DNA of 64,000 nucleotides from Variovorax sp. PAMC28562 (GTDB lineage Bacteria; Pseudomonadota; Gammaproteobacteria; Burkholderiales; Burkholderiaceae_C), in assembly GCF_014303735.1 (NCBI RefSeq), contig NZ_CP060296.1, forward strand, positions 3,173,501 to 3,237,500. Reading direction: 5' to 3'. The notes beneath the pieces were generated by a model. It saw only the letters and a list, made by a program, of their open reading frames with translations, was not told where the DNA came from and did not search any database. Shown in pieces: positions 1-8,113 of the stretch. The position numbers and the translations under genes are program-made. Within the stretch, counting starts at the first letter, position 1, and each line of letters starts with the position of its first letter.

Positions 1-688
1 TCGTGTAGGCGATGGGAATAGTCCTGTGCGGATCGCGCGCTTCTTCAGCCGCCATGGCCGCGCCTTCGATGGCGAGGAAGAACCAGATCGCAAACGGGAT
101 CGACGCGAAGATGCCGGAGACTGCCGCGCCGTTGAGCACGTCGCCGCCCGCCCATCCATTGGCGACGAAGTTGGCCAGCGACCAGCCCGGCGTGACCACG
201 CCCATGAACATCAGCAGCTCGAAGATGGCGAGCAGCGTCACGAAGAGTTCGAAGGCCGCCGCGATGCCGACGCCGGCCCAATTGAGCGCGATGAAGATGA
301 CGTACGCGCCGAGCGCGAACCATTTCGGGTTGACGCCTGGAAACTGCACGTTGAGGTACGCGCCGATCGCCAGCGCGATGGCCGGCGGCGCGAAGACGAA
401 CTCGATCAGCGTGGCGAAGCCGGCCACGAAGCCGCCCGTCGGTCCGAAGGCGCGCCGCGCATAGGCGAAGGGTCCTCCGGCGTGCGGAATGGCGGTCGAC
501 AGCTCGGTGAAGCTGAAGATGAAGGTCGTGTACATCGTCGCGACCAGCACGGTGGCGACCAGGAAGCCGAGCGTCCCGGCGGTGTTCCAGCCGTAGCTCC
601 AGCCGAAGTATTCGCCCGAGATGACGAGGCCGACCGCAATGCCCCACAGCTGGAACGGACCGAGCACTTTTCGAAGACCCGAAGACAT
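1..688 (-). CDS. Ethanolamine/amino-acid permease, C-terminal part missing (runs off left edge)
   Basis: This inner-membrane APC-superfamily transporter would import ethanolamine or a related amine. The reverse-strand reading frame is open from an ATG at 688 to the edge of the window, about 229 codons. It begins MSSGLRKVLGPFQLWGIAVG, a typical APC first helix, and has at least six hydrophobic stretches. Near the visible end it reads FFLAIEGAAMAAEEARDP, which resembles the ethanolamine permease (Eat) subfamily more than general amino-acid permeases. A GGAAGG ribosome site lies about 8 bases before the ATG. The gene is divergent from the FKBP gene, so 689-832 should hold both promoters. Longer open frames in this stretch, on both strands, are shadows of this coding sequence. 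An ethanolamine ammonia-lyase locus to the left would support the assignment. Confidence 0.8.
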   Translation of the reverse strand, partial: MSSGLRKVLGPFQLWGIAVGLVISGEYFGWSYGWNTAGTLGFLVATVLVATMYTTFIFSFTELSTAIPHAGGPFAYARRAFGPTGGFVAGFATLIEFVFAPPAIALAIGAYLNVQFPGVNPKWFALGAYVIFIALNWAGVGIAAAFELFVTLLAIFELLMFMGVVTPGWSLANFVANGWAGGDVLNGAAVSGIFASIPFAIWFFLAIEGAAMAAEEARDPHRTIPIAYT

Positions 689-832
689 GGGGTTTTTCCT
701 TCCAGGTTGCAGATGGCCATTGCACAGCAAGACCAATGCCACCGCGTGTCGGCCGTGGCGCTGCGGCTTCGCAATAATGGACCTTTTCCATGGGCGGCTT
801 CATGGACCGCTCTCAACCTGCAAGGACTTCCC

Positions 833-1252
833 GTGCGATCTCTTCTTCTCTCTGTTTCCTTCGGTATCTCTGCCCTGTGCCTGTCCACTGCGAGCTTCGC
901 GCAAAGCGCAGCCGTCACCACGCCGAGCGGCCTGGTTTACCAATCGCTGAAAGACGGCACCGGCGCCTCGCCGGCCGCGACCGACGTCGTCAAGGTCCAC
1001 TACAAAGGCACCTTCCCCGACAGCGGCAAGGAATTCGATAGCTCGTACTCGCGCGGCGAGCCGACCGAATTTCCGCTGAACGGCGTGATCCCGTGCTGGA
1101 CCGAAGGCGTGCAGAAAATGAAGGTCGGCGGCAAGGCCAAGCTGACCTGCCCACCGGCGATCGCCTACGGTTCACGCGGTGCCGGCGGTGTGATCCCGCC
1201 GAATGCGACGCTCAACTTCGAAGTCGAGCTGGTCGCGGTCAAGGGCAAGTAA
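833..1252 (+). CDS. Secreted FKBP-type peptidyl-prolyl cis-trans isomerase
   Basis: This FKBP-fold proline isomerase assists folding of exported proteins, probably in the periplasm. I chose the GTG at 833. It follows AAGGA at a normal distance and gives a clean signal peptide (RSLLLSVSFGISALCLSTAS, cleaved near SFA-QS). Starting upstream at the in-frame ATG near 714 would bury the signal. The mature domain of about 110 residues carries the FKBP landmarks VHYKGTFPDSGKEFDSS, GVIPCWTEGVQKMKVGGKA and IPPNATLNFEVEL. The protein is 139 residues, a single FKBP domain without the dimerisation region of FkpA or Mip. It is monocistronic. Family identification is secure; localisation is inferred from the signal. 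Confidence 0.92.
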   Translation: MRSLLLSVSFGISALCLSTASFAQSAAVTTPSGLVYQSLKDGTGASPAATDVVKVHYKGTFPDSGKEFDSSYSRGEPTEFPLNGVIPCWTEGVQKMKVGGKAKLTCPPAIAYGSRGAGGVIPPNATLNFEVELVAVKGK

Positions 1253-1287
1253 GCAGTCCAGTGCTTCGCCGGTCGGGACGCGCTGGC

Positions 1288-1899
1288 TTACCTTGGCGCG
1301 AAATCGAGAAAAGCGAAGTCGGCCTTGTAGCCGGCCGCTTTCGGGCTGCAGGCGTAGAGCCCGCACTGCACGAACGGCGCCGCTGCGCGTTCACTCAGAT
1401 GTGCGATTCGAAGTTGCGACCACGCGACTCCGTCTGTAGACGATTCCACGATGCAGTCCGAGCGCTCGGTGCGGATGCGAAACCAGAGCGCGGTCACCTC
1501 GTCTCCCACGGGCTGGGTCGACCAGTCGGAATACTGCCCGTTGGTGACGACGGCGCCGAGCCGGCTCGGTCCGTCCGGCTCGAACTCGACCGACGTTTTG
1601 AGCCAGCAGGACGGCGACAGTCGCACCATCAACCCGGCCTGGTCGTACTGGTGGCGCGGCGAAAAATGCACCTGCGTGGTCAGCGTGAAGTCGCCGGTCG
1701 CGTTCAGGTACAGGAAGTGCCCGTTGTCGACTTCGAAGCCGTAGTGGGTGCGTTGCCAGAAATCGGTACCGGCGTCCGGTTCGATCGACAGGCCGCCGCC
1801 TCCGGTGCCGATGCGCCAGTGCGCCGGTTCGGACTGCCAGCGCAACGCGGGATGCAGCGCCAGGCCGGAAAAATTGTCGTGCATGGCAAGGTCTGTCAT
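1288..1899 (-). CDS. DUF1349 (concanavalin-A-like fold) protein, last gene of the sugar operon
   Basis: This 203-residue protein belongs to the DUF1349 family, which has a concanavalin-A-like beta-sandwich. Such proteins are often linked to carbohydrate metabolism but have no proven activity. The frame contains the usual family segments GFEVDNGHFLYLN, DQAGLMVRLS and ESSTDGVAWSQLR. There is no signal peptide, so it is probably cytoplasmic. Its ATG (1899) overlaps the stop of the upstream amidohydrolase as ATGA, so it is translationally coupled and belongs to the operon. The overlap fixes the start; the open frame extends further upstream only as a shadow. A role in sugar binding, or as an epimerase or lactonase accessory, is possible but unproven. 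Confidence 0.8.
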   Translation of the reverse strand: MTDLAMHDNFSGLALHPALRWQSEPAHWRIGTGGGGLSIEPDAGTDFWQRTHYGFEVDNGHFLYLNATGDFTLTTQVHFSPRHQYDQAGLMVRLSPSCWLKTSVEFEPDGPSRLGAVVTNGQYSDWSTQPVGDEVTALWFRIRTERSDCIVESSTDGVAWSQLRIAHLSERAAAPFVQCGLYACSPKAAGYKADFAFLDFAPR

Positions 1900-2735
1900 T
1901 CCGACGCTCCGTCGAGATAGATGCGCTGGGCGTTGCCGCCGAAGATCGCGTCGCGCGCCGTGCCGGCCAGGTGCGCCAGCAACGCTTGTGCGCTGGCCAT
2001 CCATTCGTCGTAGCCGCCCGCAAGGTTCACCACCGGCCAGTCGCTGCCCCACATAAGCCGTTCGGTGCCGAAGCAGTCCAGCAAATGGTCCACCACCGGG
2101 CGCAGCCGCTCGATGGAACGGTCGGCGCCGCACTCCGTGACCAGGCCCGACAGCTTGCAAGCGGTGCCCTCGAATCTTGCGACGGCGGCGATGTCGCGCC
2201 GCCATTCGTCGAGCAGGCCGCAGCGGAGCGCGGGCTTGGCACCGTGGTCGACCACCACGCGCAGCGCGGGATACCGCCGTGTCAGTTCGGCCAGCCGCGT
2301 TAGGTGGCGTGGCAACACCAGCGCGTCGAACACCAGGTCATGTTCCACCATGGCCTCGAACGCTGGCCGCAATGGCTCGCGCAGCAGCCAGCCGTCGTCG
2401 GCGATGTCTTGGACCATCGGTCGCAAACCGACGAGCCACGGCGATCGGGCCAGGGTCGCAATGGCGGCGGGCGCCGCAACGGCGTCGAACTCGCACCAGC
2501 CGACGACGCCTTTCACGAACGGTGTTGTTTCGGCCAGTCGTAACAGCACGTCCGTCTCCGCAAATGTCGGCGATGCTTGGACAAGAATAGTGCCTTCGAT
2601 GTCGTGCCGCGCGAGAATGGGTTTCAGCGCATCTGGCTGATAGTCGCGATAAAGCACCGGCTCGTCCGCCGACATCCAAGGAAAGTCAGCGGCCTGCGCC
2701 ACGTGCCAGAAGTGCTGGTGCGCGTCCACTTTCAT
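1896..2735 (-). CDS. Amidohydrolase-2 family sugar lactonase (probable L-fuconolactonase)
   Basis: This TIM-barrel amidohydrolase of 279 residues opens with the metal-binding motif DAHQHFWH (residues 4-11). It has later VVDHGAKP and WGSDWPVVNL motifs, the standard layout of the fuconolactonase branch of COG3618. The expected reaction is hydrolysis of L-fucono-1,5-lactone (or a related aldonolactone) to the aldonate. Its neighbours support this: a FucU mutarotase and an aldose dehydrogenase would supply the lactone. The start ATG overlaps the stop of the dehydrogenase gene by 4 bases (ATGA), and the stop overlaps the next start the same way. The exact sugar is inferred, because related enzymes act on rhamnono- and galactono-lactones. 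Confidence 0.85.
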   Translation of the reverse strand: MKVDAHQHFWHVAQAADFPWMSADEPVLYRDYQPDALKPILARHDIEGTILVQASPTFAETDVLLRLAETTPFVKGVVGWCEFDAVAAPAAIATLARSPWLVGLRPMVQDIADDGWLLREPLRPAFEAMVEHDLVFDALVLPRHLTRLAELTRRYPALRVVVDHGAKPALRCGLLDEWRRDIAAVARFEGTACKLSGLVTECGADRSIERLRPVVDHLLDCFGTERLMWGSDWPVVNLAGGYDEWMASAQALLAHLAGTARDAIFGGNAQRIYLDGASE

Positions 2736-3823
2736 GCAGGTCCCTCGGGCGTCGGTGCGGCGGCTGGCAGTAAGCCTTCAGTGCGGAGGTCCCGCCATAG
2801 CTGCGGCGGTATCGGCGCTGCAAGCGAGGCGATGTTGCGTCGCACTTCGTTCGGCGTCACGGCGCCGAGCACCAGCGTGGTGACGGCCGGATGTCCGAGC
2901 GCGAATTGCAACGCCGCGTCGGCCAACCGCACGGAGTGCAGCACGCACACGGCGTCGATCGCAGCCACGCGTGCCATCACTGCGGCCGGCGCTGGCTGGT
3001 AGTCATAGCGCGCGCCTGCAACCGCACCGGTGGCCAGAATGCCGGAGTTGAAAACGCCGCCAAGCATGACGGCGATGTTTTTTTGCAGCGCCAGTGGCAG
3101 GAACGAGCCCAATGCAGGTTGCTCCAGCAACGAGTAGCGTCCGGCCAGCAGCATCGTGTCGAAGTCGCCGGCATGGGCGAAGCGCTCGCACATTTCGCTT
3201 TCGTTGAGGCCAACGCCGATGGCGCGCACCACGCCTTCATCACGCAATCGGCTGAGCGCGCGGTAGGCCCCTTTCATGGCTTCCGAAAAGCGGGCTTCGA
3301 TCGCGTCGGGGCCGTGCGTCCAGACATCAACGTCGTGAATCAACACGATGTCCAGACGGTCGAGCCCGGTGCGCAGCAGCGACTGCTCGATCGAGCGCAG
3401 GGTACCGTCGTACGAATAGTCGAGCACTGCCCGATGCGGCAATGCGCCGACGAAACCTGGGCTCGCGACCTCGGCATGACCGACGTCGGGGGCCAGTGCG
3501 GCTGCGCGTCCGGTCGGCATCGGATCGAACCAGCGTCCGACCTTGGTCGACACAACGATGCTGTCGCGCGACCGGTGCTGCAGTACCTGCCGAAGCGCTT
3601 CACCGGCGCGCAGCTCGGCCAGTCCGTTGCCGTAGTGCGGCGCCATGTCGAGCAGATTGATGCCGCCGTCGAAAGCCGCGACCACAGCCGCGACGCTGGT
3701 GGCTTCGTCGAGATGGCTGAACAGGTTGCCGAGCGGTGCTGCGCCGAAGCCCAGCACCGTCACGTCGAGGCCGGTGCGGCCGAGCGGGCGGCGTGGCAAC
3801 ACGACCGGCAACGGCGCACTCAC
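2732..3823 (-). CDS. Aldo/keto reductase, probable L-fucose (D-threo-aldose) 1-dehydrogenase
   Basis: This soluble NAD(P)-dependent aldo/keto reductase of 363 residues is of the kind that oxidises L-fucose to the lactone. It has the AKR signature near the N-terminus (LGRTGLDVTVLGFGAAPLGN), the catalytic Asp-Tyr region INLLDMAPHYGNG, and LVLGAVTPNEVRRN near the cofactor site. The start is the GTG at 3823, which overlaps the fucU stop as GTGA; upstream codons in the same frame read through fucU out of frame. Its position between fucU and the lactonase argues for L-fucose, L-galactose or D-arabinose as substrate. Confidence 0.85.
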   Translation of the reverse strand: MSAPLPVVLPRRPLGRTGLDVTVLGFGAAPLGNLFSHLDEATSVAAVVAAFDGGINLLDMAPHYGNGLAELRAGEALRQVLQHRSRDSIVVSTKVGRWFDPMPTGRAAALAPDVGHAEVASPGFVGALPHRAVLDYSYDGTLRSIEQSLLRTGLDRLDIVLIHDVDVWTHGPDAIEARFSEAMKGAYRALSRLRDEGVVRAIGVGLNESEMCERFAHAGDFDTMLLAGRYSLLEQPALGSFLPLALQKNIAVMLGGVFNSGILATGAVAGARYDYQPAPAAVMARVAAIDAVCVLHSVRLADAALQFALGHPAVTTLVLGAVTPNEVRRNIASLAAPIPPQLWRDLRTEGLLPAAAPTPEGPA

Positions 3824-4251
3824 AGGACTCCCTTGCGCAGCAGGAAATTGCCGTACGGCATGGTTTCTCCGGTGAGGACCACGACACAGGCGCCGCGGGC
3901 CTGCGCGTAGTAGGCGAAGCGCTCGAGGCCCGCCACGTGCGGCACCGGATCCAGTCGGGCGAACACCGTGTCGGCGGCTTCGCGCTGGATGTCCGCAAGC
4001 ACTTCTGGATGACCGACCTGTTCCATCCGGTGCACCGGGCTGCCGTCGAAAGTGTCGAGCGGCAACACCGAGAGAATGGCGCGCAGCACGGCGATCGTCC
4101 CACAACCCGGCAGATGAATTAACGGCTTGTCGGCAGCCACCGAATAGGCGGGAAAGTTGGCGTCGCAAATGGCGATGAAGTCACCGTGCCCCATGGCGGC
4201 CAGTTCCCGCAGCAGCGCTGGTGTGAGGAGTGGATCGATGTTCTTAAGCAT
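3820..4251 (-). CDS. fucU: FucU/RbsD-type sugar mutarotase
   Basis: This 143-residue protein interconverts the alpha and beta anomers of free L-fucose (or ribose) so that the dehydrogenase can use the imported sugar. Conserved elements are the N-terminal LLRELAAMGHGDFIAICDANFP, including the catalytic-region GHGD, and the C-terminal YAQARGACVVVLTGE(T)MPYGNF. The length suits FucU better than RbsD, and the ELAAMGHGD opening is FucU-like. It lies 7 bases after the permease gene and overlaps the next gene by 4 bases. No frameshift or missing key residue is visible. Confidence 0.88.
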   Translation of the reverse strand: MLKNIDPLLTPALLRELAAMGHGDFIAICDANFPAYSVAADKPLIHLPGCGTIAVLRAILSVLPLDTFDGSPVHRMEQVGHPEVLADIQREAADTVFARLDPVPHVAGLERFAYYAQARGACVVVLTGETMPYGNFLLRKGVL

Positions 4252-4258
4252 GCGGGCC

Positions 4259-5491
4259 TCAGAGTGATTTGCGTGTCAGGCCCAAGCGTGACAACGGAGT
4301 TTGCTGGAGAAAAACGGCAACGATGATGATGATTCCCTTCAGCAGCAATTGCGTGTTGCTGTCGATGTTGTTGAGCAGCAAGATATTGCCCAGAAACCCG
4401 AAGATCAGCACGCCCGCAATGGTTCCCGAGATGCGGCCGGCGCCTCCCATCAAGGTGGTCCCGCCGATCACAACGGCGGCGATCGCATCGAGCTCCCAAC
4501 CCAGTCCGGCATCTGACTTGCCTTGTCGAAACTGCGCAGCGAACAGTACACCGACCAGGGCCGACAACAGGCCCGAGATGGCATAGGTCGCGATCTTGTG
4601 GCGGTCGACCCGCAGTCCCGACAGGCGTGCGCATTTTTCGTTGCCGCCGATGGCGTAGAGGTACTTGCCGAAGACGGTGCGGCTCAATACGAAGCCGAAG
4701 ATCAGCGCGGTGCCCAGGAAAAACAGGGCGGGCACCGGCACGATGCCGAACAACAGGGCGCGCAGGGCCTCGATGTCCGTGGTGGCGTTGGTGCCGCTGT
4801 AGATCGCATGCACCGCCGTGTCCTGACCGGAGATCAGGCGCGTTGCTCCGGTGATGGCGACCATGCTGGCCAGCGTGACGATAAACGGTTGCATCCTGCC
4901 TCGCGTGATGATCCATCCGTTCAGCATGCCCATCGCGCAACCGGCGAGTGGCACCACCAGCAGCACCAGCCCCAACGGCAGCTTGCCGGGCAACTTGACG
5001 GCGATGGCGATGCCCAGGCCAAGCCCGGCGGACAGAGCGGCGATGACGGCCACCACGACCTTCGGGTTGGAAGCGCCCCGGCTTTCATTCGACGCTGCGG
5101 TCGTTGTTGTGTTCGAGCGAAGATAACGCGCTGCGACCCAGGCCAGAAGGCCGACCACAGGCACGCTCGCTGCGAGGCTGAAGCTAGACGCGCCGGTCCA
5201 GCCGGCTTGCGTCAGCAGCATCGCCGTCAGGACACTGCCCAGGCTCATGATCGAACCGACCGAGAGGTCGATGCCACCCGCGATGATCACCAGTGTCATG
5301 CCGATCGAGATGATCCCGATGTTCGACACCTGACGAAACACATCCGAAAGATTGGAGCCGCTCATGAAAATGTTGCCGCCGTCGGCGTCATGGGGCGACG
5401 CCAGCACGCCGATCGCCAGCAGCACGATCAGGCCGAGGTAGTACTTGGCGCTGGCGAGCAGGCCTTTGATCACGCTGGATTGCATCAACAT
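4259..5491 (-). CDS. Sugar ABC transporter permease (RbsC family) with an enlarged middle region
   Basis: This inner-membrane permease of a CUT2-type sugar importer has 410 residues, against roughly 320-340 for RbsC. The start is the ATG at 5491, overlapping the ATPase stop as TGATG. The conserved SIGMTLVIIAGGIDLSVGSI block and the C-terminal DAIAAVVIGGTTLMGGAGRI motif are intact. Between them are about 70 extra residues, including a polar stretch (RSNTTTTAASNESRG) and a further hydrophobic span, so there are probably one or two additional helices. It works with the ATPase (5491-7047) and receptor (7055-8014). The substrate is inferred to be fucose from the catabolic genes behind it. Confidence 0.9.
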   Translation of the reverse strand: MLMQSSVIKGLLASAKYYLGLIVLLAIGVLASPHDADGGNIFMSGSNLSDVFRQVSNIGIISIGMTLVIIAGGIDLSVGSIMSLGSVLTAMLLTQAGWTGASSFSLAASVPVVGLLAWVAARYLRSNTTTTAASNESRGASNPKVVVAVIAALSAGLGLGIAIAVKLPGKLPLGLVLLVVPLAGCAMGMLNGWIITRGRMQPFIVTLASMVAITGATRLISGQDTAVHAIYSGTNATTDIEALRALLFGIVPVPALFFLGTALIFGFVLSRTVFGKYLYAIGGNEKCARLSGLRVDRHKIATYAISGLLSALVGVLFAAQFRQGKSDAGLGWELDAIAAVVIGGTTLMGGAGRISGTIAGVLIFGFLGNILLLNNIDSNTQLLLKGIIIIVAVFLQQTPLSRLGLTRKSL

Positions 5492-7047
5492 CAAGAAGTC
5501 CCGGTATGGCCGGCGGCGAGCCGGACCAGTGCATTGGCTGAAAATTCGGAGCGTTGCAACGTGCCCGTGGCGCGGCCGGCGCACAACACCACAATGCGGT
5601 CGCACAGCAGCATGAGTTCGTCGATTTCTGCACTTGCAATAAGCACGGCGAGCCCGGCGTGCGTGGCGGCGCGGATGAGCGCATAGATCTCGGCTTTGGC
5701 CGCGGTGTCGACACCTCGGGTCGGCTCGTCGAGCAGCAGCAGACGTGGTTGGCGCAGCAGCCATTTGCCGATGATGAGCTTCTGCTGGTTGCCGCCGCTG
5801 AGCGTGCCGCTGGGCTGTTCGATGAACTTGTAGCGCACGTTGAAGGTCGTGGCATTGGCGATGGTTCGGGCGCGTGCCAGGCGCCTGCGATAGAGCGGAT
5901 AGCCCGGCAATTGCCCGAGGTTGGGCAGGAGGAAGTTGGCCTCGAGGTCTTGCTCCAGCAACAGACCGTCGCGCTTTCGATCTTCGGTCACCATGCCGAT
6001 GCCGGCCTCGACGGCATCGCAGGGCTGCACGAATCGGACGTCCTTGCCTTGGTAATGAATGCGGCCTTCGACGCGGTGCGGCGAAATGCCAAACAGCGCC
6101 TCAAGGATCTCGGTCTTGCCCGCACCGAGCAGGCCCGACAGACCGACGACTTCGCCCGCGCCGACGGTGAAGGAAATATCGTCGACCACGCTGCGCGCCG
6201 TATTGGCCAAGGTCAGATGCTCGACCGTCAGCAAGGGCGAGACGGTCGGCCCCGGCAACGCGCACTCCTTCTCGCCGAGTGCCGAAAATTTCTTCCCGAT
6301 CATCAGTGACACCAGGGCTGAGGGGGATTCGATCTCCGAGGTCGCCCAGGTCCCGATCTTCCGGCCGTCGCGCAATACGCTGATGCGATCCGCCAGCAGA
6401 AACATCTCCTCCAGCCGGTGCGTGATCAGCACGATGCCAATACCTTGCGCGCGCAGTCGCCGGCACAGCACATAGAGCGCCTGGGTCTCGGTGTCCGACA
6501 AGGCCGACGTCGGCTCGTCCATGATCAACACTGTCGCGTCGGCGATCAGTGCCTTGGCAATCTCCACCAGTTGTCTCTCGCCCATGCGCAGACCACCCAC
6601 CGGTGCTTGCGGGTCGGCGGGGAAGCCGAGCGAGCGCAGCACGGTGGTGGCCCGGGACCGCATGCGCGGGCGGTCGGGCAGGCGCCAGCGCGTCAGCAGT
6701 TCCTTGCCGAGGAAGACGTTTTCGACAGCGCTGAGCGAGTCGATGAGATTCAACTCCTGATGGATCGTGGCAATACCTGCGGCTTGCGCGGCGGCCACCC
6801 CAAAGATCTGGCTCGGCTCGCCGCGCAGAACCAGTTGACCCCGGTCGGGCTGATAAATGCCGGCCAGGATTTTCATCAACGTCGACTTGCCCGCACCGTT
6901 TTCACCGGCGATGGCATGGATCTCGCCAGGCTCGAGATTGAAGTCGACGCTTGCCAACGCCTGGGTGCCGCCGAACGACATACTGATGCCGGTCATGCGA
7001 ACGAGGCAGGCCCGGGTGGTTGTCATTGTCAGCGCGGGTTCGGCCAT
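5491..7047 (-). CDS. Sugar ABC transporter ATPase with two nucleotide-binding domains (RbsA/XylG type)
   Basis: This cytoplasmic energy-coupling subunit of a CUT2 sugar importer has 518 residues. Domain 1 has Walker A GENGAGKST (residues 48-56), a degenerate signature GGLRMGERQ and Walker B VLIMDEPTS. Domain 2 has Walker A LLGAGKT, signature LSGGNQQK and Walker B LLLLDEPT. One canonical and one altered site is normal for this family. It starts with an ATG at 7047, 7 bases after the receptor gene stop, and ends on the permease start. It is the second transporter gene of the putative fucose operon. Confidence 0.93.
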   Translation of the reverse strand: MAEPALTMTTTRACLVRMTGISMSFGGTQALASVDFNLEPGEIHAIAGENGAGKSTLMKILAGIYQPDRGQLVLRGEPSQIFGVAAAQAAGIATIHQELNLIDSLSAVENVFLGKELLTRWRLPDRPRMRSRATTVLRSLGFPADPQAPVGGLRMGERQLVEIAKALIADATVLIMDEPTSALSDTETQALYVLCRRLRAQGIGIVLITHRLEEMFLLADRISVLRDGRKIGTWATSEIESPSALVSLMIGKKFSALGEKECALPGPTVSPLLTVEHLTLANTARSVVDDISFTVGAGEVVGLSGLLGAGKTEILEALFGISPHRVEGRIHYQGKDVRFVQPCDAVEAGIGMVTEDRKRDGLLLEQDLEANFLLPNLGQLPGYPLYRRRLARARTIANATTFNVRYKFIEQPSGTLSGGNQQKLIIGKWLLRQPRLLLLDEPTRGVDTAAKAEIYALIRAATHAGLAVLIASAEIDELMLLCDRIVVLCAGRATGTLQRSEFSANALVRLAAGHTGTS

Positions 7048-7054
7048 GCGCGAA

Positions 7055-8014
7055 TCAGTGCGAGGCGATGAAGGCTTTGGCGTTCTCCTTGAAAACGCCT
7101 TCGGTCTCGAGGGTCACGCTGGGAGGAATCTTCTCGCCCTTCAGCATCTTGAGTGCCTGCCGGATTCCCTCTGCGCCTGGCGTGGGATAGAGAAAGGTCG
7201 CGGCCAACTCGCCGTTGAGGACCCAGGTCGCACCCTCTTGCGGCAGCGCGTCGGCGCCGATGAACTTGATCTGCTTTTCGCGGCCCAGATCCTTGGCAGC
7301 AAGGTAGGCGCCGTAAGCCATCGGATCGTTCTGCGCATAGACCACATCGATCTTAGGGAAGCGGCGCAGCATCGTCTTCATGTACTCATAGGCCTTGTCT
7401 TGCTTCCAGTCGATGTCGACCCGCTCGTTGAGCAACGTGATGCCTTTTTCCTTGCCGACCGATTCGAAGACGCCGTTGTGCCGGTCGTGCGCAGCCTGAA
7501 CGCCTTGATTGCCCCAGATTTCAATCAGGTTGCCTTGCGCCTTGCCCGGACCGCCAAGGACCTCGACGACGTACTTCCCGGCTGCGCGACCGATGGCGAC
7601 GTTGTCGCCACCGATGTACTGTGTGAAGGCCTTGCCGTCTACGTTGCGGTCCAGCACGAACACCGGGATGCCGGCTTTGGTGGCCTTTTCGACCACACCG
7701 GTCAGTCCGGCAGATTCTTTTGGGGAGATAAAGATCACGTCCATCTTCTGCGTGATGAAGTTATCCATGTCGGCAACCTGCTTGTCGGTGCGGTCGCCCG
7801 CGTCCGCGATGATCAGTTCGACCTCAGGATGTTTGGCGGCCTCGGCCCGCATGTCCTTGTTGAACTGGACGCGCCAGGGTTCGAGCGTGGTCACCTGGGA
7901 AAAGCCGAAGCGGTATTTTTTACCCGGTGTCTGCGCGTTGCTGGACGGCACGCCCAGCGCCAGTGCCGCGAAGGCCAGTGCGCCGTTCACAAGAAGTCTT
8001 CTGGAATATTTCAT
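7055..8014 (-). CDS. Periplasmic sugar-binding protein (ribose/xylose-type, PBP1 fold)
   Basis: This exported receptor for the ABC importer has 319 residues. The N-terminal signal peptide (MKYSRRLLVNGALAFAALAL..., cut near SNAQ) contains RR but no full Tat motif. The mature part follows the periplasmic-binding-protein-1 pattern: QFNKDMRAEAAKHPEVELII, DVIFISPKESAGL, GIPVFVLDRNVDG and VYAQNDPMAYGAYLAAK. It is probably the most highly expressed gene of the cluster. It has its own AT-rich 99-base leader with a predicted LacI-type operator at 8053-8068, so a promoter here may be independent of the regulator gene upstream. Confidence 0.92.
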   Translation of the reverse strand: MKYSRRLLVNGALAFAALALGVPSSNAQTPGKKYRFGFSQVTTLEPWRVQFNKDMRAEAAKHPEVELIIADAGDRTDKQVADMDNFITQKMDVIFISPKESAGLTGVVEKATKAGIPVFVLDRNVDGKAFTQYIGGDNVAIGRAAGKYVVEVLGGPGKAQGNLIEIWGNQGVQAAHDRHNGVFESVGKEKGITLLNERVDIDWKQDKAYEYMKTMLRRFPKIDVVYAQNDPMAYGAYLAAKDLGREKQIKFIGADALPQEGATWVLNGELAATFLYPTPGAEGIRQALKMLKGEKIPPSVTLETEGVFKENAKAFIASH

Positions 8015-8052
8015 GGGTTGTCTCCGGTCTGTTGGTCAGATCTGTCTATAAA

Positions 8053-8068
8053 TATTAAACGTTTCAAT
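8053..8068. promoter_or_regulatory. Predicted operator for the adjacent LacI-family regulator
   Basis: The sequence TATTAAACGTTTCAAT centres on the palindrome AACGTT and shares its last 11 bases with a site at 9169-9184 in front of the regulator gene. The central CG dinucleotide of a semi-palindrome is typical of LacI-family operators. The site lies 39-54 bases before the binding-protein start in AT-rich DNA that could hold the promoter. Confidence 0.6.
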
Positions 8069-8113
8069 TTCTATTTCTATTTCGGCATATTTAGTGTTCC
8101 TTGTGTGCAGGGA

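Noticed and set aside
26..832. Long forward extension of the FKBP frame
   Set aside because: It is antisense to the ethanolamine permease and would remove the signal peptide from the N-terminus.
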